DNA of 5,656 nucleotides from an uncultured Collinsella sp. (GTDB lineage: Bacteria > Actinomycetota > Coriobacteriia > Coriobacteriales > Coriobacteriaceae): NCBI GenBank assembly GCA_900546115.1, contig URBQ01000055.1, forward strand, positions 1 to 5,656, in the 5' to 3' direction. The position numbers and the translations under genes are program-made. Shown here piece by piece: positions 5,423 to 5,656 of the stretch. Under the pieces are notes generated by a model. It ran no database searches, was not told the DNA's origin, and saw only the letters and a list, made by a program, of their open reading frames with translations. Numbering within the stretch: position 1 is the first letter of the stretch; each line of letters begins with the position of its first letter.

Positions 5423-5656
5423 GGGGCGTATCTCCCTTGCAACGAGGTTATGCGAGATGCCCACGATGATACGCCCAAAGCGGACATTCGCGGCAAACAA
5501 CGCCACAGCCACGCCCCAAACGCTCGCTCCCTCTCGGGTTCGAGTCTCCTGGGACGAATCGATCGATCAGTGAAAAGAACGGAAGGCCCACTCCTCCGGC
5601 CACGACAGACACTATGACCCAATCCAGGGGCACGGAAACGACAGGAGCCCCCGCTC
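5423..5656. other. Upstream region of the glucosidase gene; no certain gene
   Basis: Apart from the inverted repeat I see no confident feature. A 10-bp palindrome, ATCGATCGAT, lies at 5558-5567 and could be an operator, though it fits no specific regulator. I found no convincing promoter; TATCAT at 5465-5470 lacks a good -35. A minus-strand frame open from the window edge to a TAA in the ATAAC at 5448-5450 could be the tail of an upstream gene. On the plus strand ATG 5614 stays open to the edge (MTQSRGTETTGAPA) without a ribosome site and could be the start of a divergent gene. Neither is strong enough to annotate. Confidence 0.4.
5424..5476 (-). repeat. Perfect 9-bp inverted repeat flanking the glucosidase ribosome binding site
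   Basis: Minus-strand GGGCGTATC (5468-5476) is exactly complementary to GATACGCCC (5424-5432), with 35 nt between. The downstream arm fills the space between the ribosome site AAGGGAG (5432-5438) and the ATG, ending one base before it, and the ribosome site lies at the loop edge. In RNA this would form a GC-rich stem touching the initiation region; in DNA it could be a split operator. Which applies depends on whether the transcript starts upstream of 5476, which I cannot determine. Confidence 0.6.

Noticed and set aside
5423..5512. Upstream in-frame start for the glucosidase adding 30 residues
   Set aside because: The extension is not part of the family N-terminus, lacks a ribosome site, and would translate through the leader inverted repeat and the ribosome site of the better start.
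5536..5560. GGTTCGAGTC at 5538-5547, resembling a tRNA T-arm
   Set aside because: The flanking bases do not form a T stem, and no acceptor, D or anticodon arm can be built around it.
1..5656. CRISPR array, insertion sequence, toxin-antitoxin or defence system
   Set aside because: No regularly spaced repeats, transposase, integrase, inverted-repeat-bounded element or defence-type domain is visible on either strand.

Overview
The window looks like a piece of a chromosome from a strictly or facultatively anaerobic, fairly GC-rich bacterium. The protein style (NrdD and the GH13 glucosidase), the alternation of 56-66% GC genes, and the pairing of class III ribonucleotide reductase with saccharide metabolism fit a gut actinobacterium of the Coriobacteriia, most likely Collinsella-like. 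That assignment is my impression from the sequences and was not tested by any search. Every supported gene is on the minus strand, so transcription runs from high to low coordinates.

Layout, read in the direction of transcription. (1) 5423-5656 is the upstream region of a glucosidase gene. It holds a perfect 9-bp inverted repeat whose inner arm lies between the ribosome binding site and the start codon. (2) 3689-5422 encodes a 577-residue GH13 alpha-glucosidase with all catalytic residues visible. (3) 3394-3588 is a compact tRNA transcription unit: a good promoter, tRNA-Gly(GCC), 3 nt, tRNA-Val(GAC), then a strong intrinsic terminator at 3350-3385. (4) 2988-3349 has no recognisable gene. It is AT-richer than its surroundings and ends in three tandem 12-bp repeats. 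(5) 2940-2987 is a promoter framed by two NrdR boxes spaced 32 bp, followed by a leader of about 220 nt. (6) 492-2714 is nrdD, the class III (oxygen-sensitive) ribonucleoside-triphosphate reductase. (7) 1-477 is nrdG, its radical-SAM activase, truncated by the window edge.

How the genes work together: NrdG uses S-adenosylmethionine and a 4Fe-4S cluster to put a glycyl radical on NrdD, and NrdD then reduces ribonucleotides to deoxyribonucleotides without oxygen. Both are probably transcribed as one operon from the NrdR-controlled promoter, so dNTP supply would feed back on transcription. The tRNA unit and the glucosidase are independent neighbours.

I see no new multi-gene system. The points most worth a second look are the NrdR operator/promoter layout, a change of base-composition signature at the nrdD/nrdG junction (recombination, transfer or a chimeric assembly), the hairpin at the glucosidase start, and the tandem repeats beside the tRNA unit.
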